DNA from: Rhodococcus qingshengii JCM 15477
GTDB taxonomy: Bacteria > Actinomycetota > Actinomycetes > Mycobacteriales > Mycobacteriaceae
Length of the DNA stretch: 64,000 nucleotides
Direction of reading: 5' to 3'
Assembly (NCBI RefSeq): GCF_023221595.1
Contig: NZ_CP096564.1
Span: 44,816 to 108,815 of the forward strand
This document shows, in pieces, positions 45,138-53,935 of the stretch; position 1 is the first letter of the stretch; each line of letters begins with the position of its first letter. A model generated the notes under the pieces. The model ran no database searches. It was not told where the DNA came from and saw only the letters and a program-made list of their open reading frames with translations. The translations under genes and the position numbers were made by a program.

Positions 45138-47593
45138 GCGCGGTGGCCGCCGCCGGCCATGCGATCACGCCGGGCGACGGCGACCGGTGGCACACGTTTC
45201 TGACGGAACGGCTCGATGAGCGGTGGCGCCCGAACGAATGGGACCCGCAGACGCTGATCTTCACCGGCGATCCACACAATCAGAAAACCTTTGTGTATTT
45301 GTGCGCCCATCCGAATTGTGTGCACCCGACCGGGGTTCGCAACACCATATGCTCGTTCTGCCTCACCGAAGCCAAGCCGCACAGCAAAACCCTCACGCGC
45401 CGCTTTCACGACACCATCGTCGAACCTTGTACGGTCGCCGCCGCCGACGTCCGTTGCGCACGTCCCCGATACTCCACCGCCGGTTTGTGTTTCACACACC
45501 AGAGCCGGTTCGCGCACGCGGCGAAGACCCGCGGCATCGGCATCACCGAGTTCATGGCCGACGCGCAACCACTCGGTGCGCTGGCAACCTGCGCGGTCGG
45601 GGGCTGCAGTCACCAGGTTTTCCACCCCTCGACACCACTATGCCAATCCCACCGCAGCCAGTATCGGGGCCGTCAGGACCGCGGCGAGCCGCCGATCGAC
45701 GCGCACGAGTTCGCGGCCCAGGCGCTGCCGCTGATCCGCTCGCACGAATTCACCCTGGCCGGGTGCACGGATCTGGTGCGAGCGGAGCTGCTGTGGATCC
45801 TGCAAGAACGCGACCGCCGGGGATTCGGAATCTCCCTCTTGCGGATGCGTAATCTCGTCAAAGCCGCCCACGGCGCGCGCACCCTGTTCGAGGCCACCGC
45901 CTCGGACGCGCACGTCGTGAGCTTCCTGCGGATGACGTTGCCGCTGCTGCGGCAGCAGCGGGGCGCATTCGAGGGAATCGATCTCACCGAGCCGGACCGG
46001 TGGGGCCCCGAGGTCCTCGACCGGTTCCCCAGCGCCGCGGGCACCCGCAGCCGCAACCTCGTCATCGACTGGTCCGCCGTCGGCTGCGGCTGGCTACGCA
46101 TGCTCGGCAAGACATGGGCCAAGGAAACCCTGCCCCGATACGAGCACCTGAGGCCGTCGCTGCGGGCACTGACGTGGGCGTCCGAGGCCCTCGAGTTCGG
46201 CCCCGCCTTCACCGATCGTCGTGCTGCGGGGCGCGGCGACATCGCCGCCATCATCGACCATTGCCGCCGCAAGACCGCCGCCACCGGTGCGCCTTTCGCG
46301 GGCAGCTACGCCGACGACAGACTGGGGAACATCAAGGCTGTCCTCGGGTATTGCCGGTCCGCCGGACACATGGACGAGATTCCCGGGGCATTCGCGCTCA
46401 CCGCCGCGCACCTGAAACAACGACCGGTCCCTCCTCACCGCGACGACGACGAACCGGGGCGGGCCCTGCCCACCGAGATCGTCGAGGTCCTCGACCGGAA
46501 CATGACGTTGTTGCGGCCCACGTTCACTGCCGGACACCGCGTCGAGGGATGGTCGAACGACGACTACGCAGTGATGCGGCAGACGATCTATCAGCTGCTG
46601 CGCGACACCGGCCGGCGACCGGGAGAAATCACCGCCCTGCGCCGTGACTGTCTCGACACCGATCCCGGTGGCGGCCCGGTGCTGATCTACACCAACGCCA
46701 AGGCCAACCGACTCGGGCGCCGACTGCACATCACCACCGCTGCCGCGGCGGCGGTCAGCGCCTGGTTGGCGCGGGTGACGACCCTGCGGCCCGATCGCCG
46801 CACCGCCCACCTGTTTCCGCAACTGGATCTGTCGGACCCGTGCTCGGACAAGCACTTCAAGGCGTCCGCGTTCGGCGTCATCTTCCGCCAGTGGGTGGAC
46901 TCGATCGACGAACTGGCGCCCTTGATCCGGACGGTTCCCCACCCCGGTGGCCTCATCGATCGGCGGGATCTGGTCGCCTACTCGCTGCGCCACACCTACG
47001 CACAAAATCATGCCGACGCGGGCACTCCCGTCGATGTGCTCGCCGCTTTGATGGACCACCGCGACCTCGCCGTCACCCAGGGCTACTACCGCATCGGACA
47101 CCACCGCAAGCGCGAGGCGATCGAACGCGTCGGCAACATGGTGATGGACCGGCGAGGTGCGCTGCGTCCCACACCCGAGCTCATCGAATATGAACGGCGA
47201 ACCGTCTCCACGCTTCTCGGCGGATGCGTCGAACCGTCGAACGTCAACTCCGGCGGCAAATCCTGCCCGATCAGGTTTCAATGCGGTGGCTGCGACCACT
47301 ACCGGCCCGACCCCTCCTACATCCCCGAAATCGAGCAGGAAATCCGCAAGATCAAGGCCGACGTGAAAGAGGCCGAATTGTGCGCCGCACCGCAAGTGGT
47401 GGACAACCTGCGCTACAACCTCGCCATGTTCGAGGGCATCCTGACCAAAATGACCACCCACCTGCACCGACTCGACCCCGACGAACGCGCCGCCCTCGAT
47501 GCCGCAATCGGCACCATCCGCCAAGCCCGCGAACACCAACGGCACTTTCTGCCGCTGAGCGTCGCCCACCGCAGAGGCGCTGTCGATGACTGA
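45134..47593 (+). CDS. tnpB: TnpB-like tyrosine recombinase of the Tn554-type element
   Basis: An 819-residue protein from ATG 45134, the start that overlaps the tnpA stop. A Cys-rich N-terminal third (several CxxC/HC pairs around residues 55-180) probably binds zinc. The C-terminal catalytic domain has LRDTGRRPGEITALR (Arg), YSLRHTYAQNHA (His-x-x-Arg), LMDHRD and GYYRIG (Tyr). A further Cys cluster (CPIRFQCGGCDHYRPDPS) precedes a helical tail. The length matches the large second recombinase of Tn554-family transposons. Confidence 0.9.
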   Translation: MSAVAAAGHAITPGDGDRWHTFLTERLDERWRPNEWDPQTLIFTGDPHNQKTFVYLCAHPNCVHPTGVRNTICSFCLTEAKPHSKTLTRRFHDTIVEPCTVAAADVRCARPRYSTAGLCFTHQSRFAHAAKTRGIGITEFMADAQPLGALATCAVGGCSHQVFHPSTPLCQSHRSQYRGRQDRGEPPIDAHEFAAQALPLIRSHEFTLAGCTDLVRAELLWILQERDRRGFGISLLRMRNLVKAAHGARTLFEATASDAHVVSFLRMTLPLLRQQRGAFEGIDLTEPDRWGPEVLDRFPSAAGTRSRNLVIDWSAVGCGWLRMLGKTWAKETLPRYEHLRPSLRALTWASEALEFGPAFTDRRAAGRGDIAAIIDHCRRKTAATGAPFAGSYADDRLGNIKAVLGYCRSAGHMDEIPGAFALTAAHLKQRPVPPHRDDDEPGRALPTEIVEVLDRNMTLLRPTFTAGHRVEGWSNDDYAVMRQTIYQLLRDTGRRPGEITALRRDCLDTDPGGGPVLIYTNAKANRLGRRLHITTAAAAAVSAWLARVTTLRPDRRTAHLFPQLDLSDPCSDKHFKASAFGVIFRQWVDSIDELAPLIRTVPHPGGLIDRRDLVAYSLRHTYAQNHADAGTPVDVLAALMDHRDLAVTQGYYRIGHHRKREAIERVGNMVMDRRGALRPTPELIEYERRTVSTLLGGCVEPSNVNSGGKSCPIRFQCGGCDHYRPDPSYIPEIEQEIRKIKADVKEAELCAAPQVVDNLRYNLAMFEGILTKMTTHLHRLDPDERAALDAAIGTIRQAREHQRHFLPLSVAHRRGAVDD

Positions 47594-48146
47594 CACCCGC
47601 ACCGACAGGCTCCTCACGGCCCGCCGACAAGCCAGCCGCGACAAACACGCCCACGCCCTCCGCGCACTCGACCAGCTGGTGCGATCCGGTACCCGGATCA
47701 CCTACGCGCGGGTCGCCCGCGAGGCCGGCGTGTCGACGTGGCTGCTCTACAACCAGCCGGAGCTGACGACCGCAATCCGGGACGCGATGGCCCAACAGAG
47801 CCCACCCCGACACCCGCCAGGCCCCCTCACGTCCGGGGACAGCCTGCGCACCGACCTCGAACTCGCCCGGCACGAGATCGCCGCGCTCCGCACCTCCGAA
47901 CGCAAGCTCCGTGAGCGGCTGCAACGCACCCTCGGCAACGAAATCGAACAGATCGACCACTCCCAGCTGGCCGCTCGCATCGCCGACCTCGAGGCCCTCG
48001 TCGCCAACCTGCGTGTCGACAACGCGCAGCTACGCGAAACCAATACTCGGTTGGTCGAGCTGACCGACCAGCAACGCGACGACCTCGAGACCGCGAACAT
48101 CCTGCTCCGCCGGTACATGAAAGAAGCCAGCCGCTCGCACCCATGA
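47586..48146 (+). CDS. tnpC: TnpC-like protein (DUF6262 type)
   Basis: A 186-residue protein overlapping tnpB by 8 nt. Residues about 20-60 (ALDQLVRSGTRITYARVAREAGVSTWLLYN) form an HTH. The rest is a long coiled-coil (RTDLELARHEIAALRTSERKLRERL and repeated Leu/Arg heptads to about residue 175). This HTH plus coiled-coil layout is that of the third Tn554-type gene, which influences frequency and orientation of transposition. It lies at the end of the tnpABC operon. Confidence 0.8.
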   Translation: MTDTRTDRLLTARRQASRDKHAHALRALDQLVRSGTRITYARVAREAGVSTWLLYNQPELTTAIRDAMAQQSPPRHPPGPLTSGDSLRTDLELARHEIAALRTSERKLRERLQRTLGNEIEQIDHSQLAARIADLEALVANLRVDNAQLRETNTRLVELTDQQRDDLETANILLRRYMKEASRSHP

Positions 48147-48175
48147 TCGGCGAAACACCTACACCGGCCGCGTGG

Positions 48176-49174
48176 CTATCGGCTTTGGAGAGAATGGTCG
48201 GGGCACAGAAGTGTTGGCGAGGTGCACCAGCCGGCGTCGGCGAGCCACCGTTGCACCGGTACGGGTAACACTGTTCTTGCCGCGGTGGCGAGCTCTCCGG
48301 TGAGGATGGGGCCATCTCCGCACAGGGCGCAGGCAACGTCGAAGACCGGCAGGTCGGGTTCGCACTGGCGACAATGATGTTGGGCTACCAGCTCGCCACG
48401 CCGGTCTTTGTCGGGACGAAGCCAGCTCACCGCGAGATCGTCGCGCTGATGCGCCGCCTCGGCTCGGGTGGCCGGTTCGTGCCTGCAAGTGGGGCAGGCG
48501 CGGGTTGTCCTGCGTGTCCGGCTCGGCCGGGGGACAGTGCCGGATACCGAACCGGACTCCGGAGCCGCGGGCTCGGGAGTTGTTGCGAGAGAGACTGTTC
48601 CAGTAGTTTTTGCTGCTGCGGCTTTGTTCAGATGCCCGTAGACGGTAGTGCGAGGCACGCCCAACATGTCGGCGATCTGGACAACGGTGTGTTCACCGCC
48701 GTCGTAGAGTTGCTGCGCGAGCTGGACCTGATCGTCGGTGAGTTTCGGTGGGCGTCCGCCCTTGCGGCCGCGAGTCCTGGCCGCCGCCACACCTTCCCGG
48801 ACATTGTTCACGGCGAGCTCACGCTGGAGTTCGGCCAAAACCGACAGCATTTCGAACATCGCCCGGCCCTCGGCGGTGGCGGTGTCGATGCCCTGCTCGA
48901 GAACCTTCAAACCTACCCCGCGCTTGCGCAGGTCGGCGCCGAGCGTGATCAGGTGCAGCACCGAACGACTGAGCCGATCCAGGTGCGTGATGACCAGGAT
49001 GTCGCCGTCGTCCAACAGGGCGAGCACCACATCCAACTGAGGGCGGGAGGCCTTCGCGCCGCTGACGTGATCGACGTGAATGTTTTCAGTGGTAACCCCC
49101 GCCCGGCGCAGCGCGTCGATCTGGTGGGCAGGGTTCTGATCTGCGGTCGAGACCCGGGCATATCCGAGCAGCAT
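48176..49174 (-). CDS. Serine resolvase with C-terminal Cys-rich extension, cargo of the transposon
   Basis: A 332-residue protein. The N-terminal resolvase domain (MLLGYARVST, Ser9; THLDRLSRSVLHL) and HTH (LADMLGVPRTTVYGHLNKA) are followed by an extra domain of about 130 residues. That domain carries CPTC, HCRQC, CALCGDGPIL and a final CPDH, a probable zinc-binding fold. It is intact and closely related along its full length to the resolvase that the transposon disrupts. It may serve resolution or regulate its own site. It runs opposite to tnpABC. Confidence 0.88.
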   Translation of the reverse strand: MLLGYARVSTADQNPAHQIDALRRAGVTTENIHVDHVSGAKASRPQLDVVLALLDDGDILVITHLDRLSRSVLHLITLGADLRKRGVGLKVLEQGIDTATAEGRAMFEMLSVLAELQRELAVNNVREGVAAARTRGRKGGRPPKLTDDQVQLAQQLYDGGEHTVVQIADMLGVPRTTVYGHLNKAAAAKTTGTVSLATTPEPAAPESGSVSGTVPRPSRTRRTTRACPTCRHEPATRAEAAHQRDDLAVSWLRPDKDRRGELVAQHHCRQCEPDLPVFDVACALCGDGPILTGELATAARTVLPVPVQRWLADAGWCTSPTLLCPDHSLQSR

Positions 49175-49461
49175 CCGTCGACAATACCCCGACGGTGGTT
49201 AGTCGACATTGATTTTCGACGGTGTTTTCGACACCTCTTTCGCTCGCATCGGAGGGACACCCGCCGACTCGGATTTCATTCATGTCAGGGTGTCGGGCTC
49301 GGCCCTCATTTTTCGAAACCTCGCCCATGATCGGCGACACCGCCGATCGCCTCATGCTGGCATCCACCGCTCGTCACCCATGTAACTCACCAGAGCGATG
49401 TCGCCGAATATCCTGATTCCCCAGCTGAAGAGGAGAATCCTTCCTGCCGTCGTATAGATAA
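49175..49461. other. Right-end noncoding part of the transposon
   Basis: About 285 bp between the cargo resolvase start and the right terminal repeat. Next to the start (49190-49240) are repeated GTCGA-containing inverted elements that could be res subsites and promoter. No gene is seen. Confidence 0.4.
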
Positions 49462-49467
49462 TGGCGA

Positions 49468-50054
49468 ACACCCGGGACGGCTTGGCCGCTGCGCGGGCGC
49501 GCGGCAGAAAGGGCGGCCGTCCGCCGAAGCTCACCGACGATCAAATCGCACTCGCCCAGCAGCTCTACGACGCGGGGGAGAAGACGGTCGCGCAGATCGC
49601 AGCGATGTTGAATGTTCCCCGCACTACTGTCTACGGACACCTGAACAAGCGCGCACCGGCGACGAGTGCGCCGACTGATTCGGTGAGCACGGTCGCTGTG
49701 GTCCCTGTTGCGGCGGTGCGAACGTCGCGGATCTGCCCGTCCTGCGGGTACGAGCCGAGCACCAGAGCCGAAGCGGCCCATCAACGCGGCGATCTGGCCG
49801 TGATCTGGTTGCATCCTCATACCGACAATCCCGCCGATCCTGGTGCGGTGCTCGCCCGATCGCATTGCCATCAGTGCGAGCCGGGGCCGCCGGCGTTCGA
49901 TGTCGCATGCACGGTGTGCGGTGACGGTCCGATCCTTGCCGGCGACTTCGCACAGACCGCACGCAGTGGCACCCTGCCGGATCCGGTGCAGCAGTGGCTC
50001 ACCGCGAGCGGGTGGACCGTACTGCCTGAGCTGCGATGCCCCGACCACACCTGA
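49468..50054 (+). pseudogene. 3' part of the split serine resolvase
   Basis: 194 codons plus stop continuing the 43516-43885 fragment in frame: NTRDGLAAARARGRKGGRPP, an HTH (IAAMLNVPRTTVYGHLNK) and the Cys-rich tail (CPSC, HCHQC, CTVCGDGPIL, CPDH). A local ATG at 49461, created at the junction, could in principle allow a truncated product lacking the catalytic domain. Tail residues align with the intact paralogue at 48176 and the fragment near 55.98 kb. Confidence 0.88.
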
Positions 50055-50362
50055 GAGGGTTGCATACGGAATCACGTCGGCAGGCTGCGGCACACGCCTG
50101 ACCGACTGCCGGATTCACAAACCGGGACAACGGCTCGGGAACCAACAACATCCACCATCACTGTCAGACCGAGCAGCTAGCGTCGATACCGCGACGAGCA
50201 ACAGGTCGCCACACTGACCCCGGCCGCGCGGCACCATCGACGGCCCTGATCGGCAAGAACCCAATCCCCTTGCCGATCGGTCGCACGTGGCGACCTGTTT
50301 CCCATTTTCTCGCGTCGTCGGTGTTGGACCACCCCAACCGCGCAATGACACCTGTCATCCGT
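50055..50362. other. Intergenic region, nothing recognised
   Basis: About 308 bp between the resolvase remnant and a converging secreted-protein gene. Frames here are short with unsuitable codon use; no clear hairpin was picked out. Confidence 0.35.
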
Positions 50363-50884
50363 TTAGGGGACGAGGAAGACCGCTGCTCCGGCGCTGACAG
50401 GGCGGTGATCGGGGTCCCCGGCAGTTGCGGTCGCGGTCACCAGGCCGCTGCCGGTGAACACTGTCGCCGGGGTGTATCGGCACCAGTCCTCCGCTGCGAT
50501 GGGGCCGCTGTAATCCAGCGGGACGCGTCGGACCTCGGTCGTGCCGGCGGCGCCGGTCGTCAGATTGCGCCAGTTCACGCTCACGCCGATGCAGTCGAAG
50601 GTGTCGATCGCATACGCTGTGGGGCGCGACAATTGGAAGGTCACCTCTCCCGGGGTTCCTGTCGTTGCCGACGGGAACAGCGGCACCACGGGTGGGATGT
50701 AGCACCGGAATCCGACGCCGCACCCCGAGAAGAACGTGACCGGGATCTGAAACTGCGTGGTCGACGGCATCGAACCGGGAGGCGGATCTGCCTCGGCGGC
50801 GGATGATCCGGCGAATGATGCCAGGATTGCTGTCATCGCAAGTATTCCGGCGACGAGTAGGCGATGTATCGCGCTGCGGCGCAT
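50363..50884 (-). CDS. Secreted hypothetical protein
   Basis: A 173-residue protein from ATG 50884. The signal peptide has a basic start (MRRSAIHRLLVAG), a hydrophobic core and a cleavage-like AEA near residue 31. The mature part is beta-rich with a CGVGFRC pair and two further cysteines (DCIGV, WCRYT), suggesting two disulfides. It resembles small exported proteins of Rhodococcus/Mycobacterium with no known activity. It is monocistronic by position. Confidence 0.7.
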   Translation of the reverse strand: MRRSAIHRLLVAGILAMTAILASFAGSSAAEADPPPGSMPSTTQFQIPVTFFSGCGVGFRCYIPPVVPLFPSATTGTPGEVTFQLSRPTAYAIDTFDCIGVSVNWRNLTTGAAGTTEVRRVPLDYSGPIAAEDWCRYTPATVFTGSGLVTATATAGDPDHRPVSAGAAVFLVP

Positions 50885-51025
50885 CTGTGCCCTCCAACAT
50901 GGGTCCGCCCGACCGTGCTGTCATGTCAGCGTAAGCGCCGAACCAACAGAACTCTCCCGAATTCGGGATTTCGCCGCGAGCAGGCTTCGAAGGGTAGGTA
51001 CGCTCCGCATACGGGGCAGGGAGAC

Positions 51026-51391
51026 TCAGTAGCCGTCGTTCCGGCGCCGCTCACGTTCTATTCTGCGTTGTTCTTCCGCGCGGGCACGGCATTGGCGGAG
51101 GAATTCGGCGTCGGCCTCGGGATCCTGGGCGACGTATCTGCCCGGTTTGGACTCGTACTCGGCGAATCGCCCACTGGTGTGCGGTGGGCGCGTCCCGCTG
51201 CCACCCCAGATGCCGCCGCCGACCGGTCGACCTGCGAGCAGCCACATCACCGATCCCACCAGCGGCAACAACACCACCACCACTAGCCAGGCCAGCTTGG
51301 GGATGTTCCGGACACCGTGCTCATCGGCGGTGGCGACGTCGATGAGGCAGAAGATCCACAGGACGATGATCAATCCACCCAGATACGGCAT
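51026..51391 (-). CDS. PLDc_N-type membrane protein
   Basis: A 121-residue product from ATG 51391 (GGAGGAGG about 8 nt upstream). Two TM helices (about residues 3-22 and 33-55) flank a short loop with RNIPKLAWLVVVVLLPLVGSVMWLLAGRP, in the pattern of the phospholipase-D N-terminal (PLDc_N) membrane module. A hydrophilic C-terminus rich in Arg/Glu follows. There is no nuclease domain. Such proteins are common in actinobacteria; the function is unknown. Confidence 0.75.
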   Translation of the reverse strand: MPYLGGLIIVLWIFCLIDVATADEHGVRNIPKLAWLVVVVLLPLVGSVMWLLAGRPVGGGIWGGSGTRPPHTSGRFAEYESKPGRYVAQDPEADAEFLRQCRARAEEQRRIERERRRNDGY

Positions 51392-51684
51392 CGGTATTGC
51401 CTCCTCCCGTGCTGACGGAGTCGCAAGATCGTGAAGATCCATTGTAGACCGGGCGGTTTGTGTCAAAGAAGTACCGATCAACACGGGCACCGAAATGTCC
51501 CGAGATCGCAAGTCGCCATCGGAACGTTCGAGCGGCTCGCCGCCGTCACTATCGCACCGGAGCTGACCCGGTACGACGACTGCTTGTCGTCGACGTCCTA
51601 CTCTCGATCAGTCTCGCCGGACGTGAAATACCTCGGCCGCCGCTTCGGCCACTGCGGGCCGATCATGGTTGCCTGCCAGCTACG

Positions 51685-52053
51685 TCAGTGCGCGACCCAC
51701 CACTGGTATAGCGCTGCACGATCGTCTTCTGGAGACCCGACATATCCGTACGCGACTTCATCGGTCGCTGCTCTCACCACGATGGGTGCCAGTGACGGCT
51801 CACCTCTGTCGCTGCAGTCCAAACTGAGCACGTCCAAAACTTTGCCCATCGACTGCGCTGGATATCCGGTTCCCGAACGCTGTGCGAGCTCCCCGTACGT
51901 GATCTTCTTACCGCTTTTCGCGACGTCGATGAGGACGGAACGAGCGGCATCAAGCGTCGTTGACAGCAATTCCGTGATGGTTACCTCGGCATTGCCCTTC
52001 CACGGAATGGTGATGGTCGATCGAGATTTCCACATCGGAGCTTCTACGGTCAT
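51685..52053 (-). CDS. Protein with MGMT/ATL-like winged-helix pattern, no active cysteine
   Basis: A 122-residue protein. The segment SVLIDVAKSGKKITYGELAQRSG followed by AQSMGKVLDVLS and PSLAPIVVRAATDEVAYGYVG follows the order of the DNA-binding half of alkyltransferase proteins (TYGELA...G..L......P..V), but the PCHR active-site motif is absent. It may be an alkyltransferase-like or unrelated winged-helix DNA-binding protein. It lies beside the left end of the IS30 element. Confidence 0.5.
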   Translation of the reverse strand: MTVEAPMWKSRSTITIPWKGNAEVTITELLSTTLDAARSVLIDVAKSGKKITYGELAQRSGTGYPAQSMGKVLDVLSLDCSDRGEPSLAPIVVRAATDEVAYGYVGSPEDDRAALYQWWVAH

Positions 52054-52208
52054 TCGTCCTCATTCTCGTTCGCCGAGCAGCGTCGATTTCGGATTCGCTG
52101 CTATGACTGGCGCCGCCGTGCAGCATGAGTCGGTCACGGGCGGCGCTCGCGAAGGGGCGGAAAAGAACCTTGGTCTCAATAGGTCAACGCATCACCGACG
52201 ATAACGGA

Positions 52209-52568
52209 TCAACCCCAGAAGATCGGATCCCCACCGTTTTCGATGTGATCGAGCAAATCCTGAACATGAGGGCTCGGATCCAAGAACTGGTAGCGGTGAA
52301 ATTTGAGGTGCCGATCCCGCCAATACAGAGTCCACAGCCCGGTTTTCTTCGTGTAAGACAGGCGGGCGATCGGGAATCGTGTCCATTCGGGTCCGAAGTC
52401 CTCTCGCCACGGCGACCGGCATTCGCAGATCGTGACATGGCGCGGCGCGATGTCGCATTCGACCCGAATCTCATGACGCAGACGATCGGGAACTCTACTG
52501 GCGCAGTACTTCACGATCCGGGCGACATCGAGTTCGGGGAGTCCGGTGGCAGCCATGACCATCATCAT
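52209..52568 (-). CDS. DUF3024 family protein inside the IS30 element
   Basis: A 119-residue product (start uncertain among clustered ATGs at 52568-52556). It matches the DUF3024 pattern: an N-terminal helical part (ARIVKYCASRVPDRLRHEIRVECDI), CECRSPW, RLSYTKKTGLWTLYWRDRHLKFHRY, and a C-terminal DPIFWG. DUF3024 proteins are small and of unknown function. Here the gene ends only 13 bp inside the IS30 terminal repeat and lies directly downstream of the transposase, so it travels with the element. Confidence 0.75.
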   Translation of the reverse strand: MMMVMAATGLPELDVARIVKYCASRVPDRLRHEIRVECDIAPRHVTICECRSPWREDFGPEWTRFPIARLSYTKKTGLWTLYWRDRHLKFHRYQFLDPSPHVQDLLDHIENGGDPIFWG

Positions 52569-52594
52569 GCCAACCGCCGTTATGGCCAGCTTTG

Positions 52595-53758
52595 CTATCC
52601 GACTGCGGAGGAGCCGAGCACCTGGTCTTCTCGTTGGCGTGGACTGTTCCAGTCGAGCACCCGACGAGGCCGATTGTTGAGTCTTACCGCGATCGAATTC
52701 AGGTCCTCCTGGCTGAAAGTGCGCAGGTCAGCGTTCTTGCGCAGGTACTGGCGCAGGAGCCCGTTCGTATTTTCGTTCGTCCCTCGTTGCCACGGATGAT
52801 GCGGGGCGCAAAAGTAGACGGGCAGGTCGAGTGCTGCGGTGATGCGCTCGTGCGCGGCCATTTCCTGTCCCCGATCCCACGTCAACGACCGACGCAGATG
52901 CGCAGGCAACCGGCCCAGATAGGCAATCAAGGCGTCCGCAACCGTCTCGGCCCGGTACCCGTCCGGCAGTGCGACCACATGCACGGCGCGTGATTGCCGA
53001 TCCACCAGCGTCGCGACCGCCGACGGGCGGGTGCCGAACACGAGATCACCTTCCAGATGTCCGGGCTCGCTACGAGCATCTGCTGCTGGGCTGCGGTGAT
53101 CGATGGGGACCCTGTTCCGTATCTGCCCGCGCCCGTGGGAGCGTTTCTTCCCACGAGGCCGGCGGATCCGCCGATCGGTACGCAGTTCGTGAAATTTTGT
53201 GTCGTCGAATACTTGCCGCGACGGTATATACAGGCAACGGTAAATCGTCTCGTGCGAAACCCACATCTGCGGATCGGACGGATACTCGCGCCGGAGCCAG
53301 GCGGAGATCTGCTGCGGTGACCACTGCTCACTCAGCTTCCCTGTGACAACCTCCTGCAGAAAATGCCTGGTAGAGAGAGTCGAGATTTGAGGGCGGCGCG
53401 CGCGGACATACGCTGCGGCATCCGCCGGGGTCGCCCGATAGTGTTCGCGGCCGCCGTTGCGGGCGATCTCCCGAGCGATCGTGGACGGGGATCTTCCGAG
53501 TTTGTCGGCGATCGTCCGAGCACTGTCACCGGCGGCGATCCCACGGGAAATCTCTTCACGCTCCCCGGCCGTGAGACGAGATGCTCGCCGACGACGTGGG
53601 AGCGGCCGGATACCGCCGGATTTACGCAGGAACCGGCCGATCTGAGGGACACTCTCCCCGAGGACCCGCCCGGTCGCACTCAGCGAATCACCGCGACGCC
53701 ACATCTCCCAGATCGTGTTCTCTTGATCCATAGTGAACCCGAGCGCCTTGTTGCCCAT
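52595..53758 (-). CDS. IS30-family DDE transposase
   Basis: A 387-residue product from ATG 53758 (GGAGG upstream). N-terminal HTH regions (TIADKLGRSPSTIAREIARNGG) bind the ends. The catalytic core shows HLEGDLVFG (first Asp), LTWDRGQEMAAHERI (second Asp) and the late Glu in HPWQRGTNENTNGLLRQYL. GTNENxNGLLRQYxPK-like residues are the IS30 hallmark. It appears intact. Confidence 0.93.
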   Translation of the reverse strand: MGNKALGFTMDQENTIWEMWRRGDSLSATGRVLGESVPQIGRFLRKSGGIRPLPRRRRASRLTAGEREEISRGIAAGDSARTIADKLGRSPSTIAREIARNGGREHYRATPADAAAYVRARRPQISTLSTRHFLQEVVTGKLSEQWSPQQISAWLRREYPSDPQMWVSHETIYRCLYIPSRQVFDDTKFHELRTDRRIRRPRGKKRSHGRGQIRNRVPIDHRSPAADARSEPGHLEGDLVFGTRPSAVATLVDRQSRAVHVVALPDGYRAETVADALIAYLGRLPAHLRRSLTWDRGQEMAAHERITAALDLPVYFCAPHHPWQRGTNENTNGLLRQYLRKNADLRTFSQEDLNSIAVRLNNRPRRVLDWNSPRQREDQVLGSSAVG

Positions 53759-53935
53759 CCATGCCTCCACGATCACGCATCATCTCACCAGTAGTGATGC
53801 GTTGACGTGTTGAGACCAAGACCCTTTACGGACCAGAATCGAATCGGCCAACGACGGTGTCGGTCTGAGGGTAAGCGATCGCTCTCAATTTTCGGGTTAA
53901 CCTGCGTGGGGCAAACCCGCGCGAAAGGCGTCGAC

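Larger units (their letters stand above)
43886..49467 (+). mobile_element. Tn554-type transposon inserted in a resolvase gene
   Basis: A 5,582-bp insertion with a 12-bp terminal inverted repeat: ATTATCTATACG from 43885 with CGTATAGATAAT ending at 49462. It is flanked by two copies of a 6-bp core TGGCGA (43880-43885, 49462-49467), as expected of Tn554-family elements. Content in order: tnpA and tnpB (tyrosine recombinases), tnpC, then a cargo serine resolvase on the opposite strand. The exact in-frame repair of the target gene on virtual excision confirms both ends. Confidence 0.9.
52169..53820 (-). mobile_element. IS30-family element with a DUF3024 passenger gene
   Basis: Inverted repeats of 27 bp at 52169-52195 and 53794-53820 match at 24 positions (CTTGGTCTCAA...GTCAACGCATCAC). 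They enclose both the IS30 transposase and the DUF3024 gene, about 1.65 kb in all. The flanking AC dinucleotide on each side could be the short target duplication typical of IS30. Confidence 0.8.

Noticed and set aside
46094..47701. 535-residue minus-strand frame
   Set aside because: Antisense shadow of tnpB.
51431..52204. 257-residue plus-strand frame
   Set aside because: Opposite the 122-residue gene, which has better codon use and a recognisable fold pattern; the frame also runs into the IS30 end.
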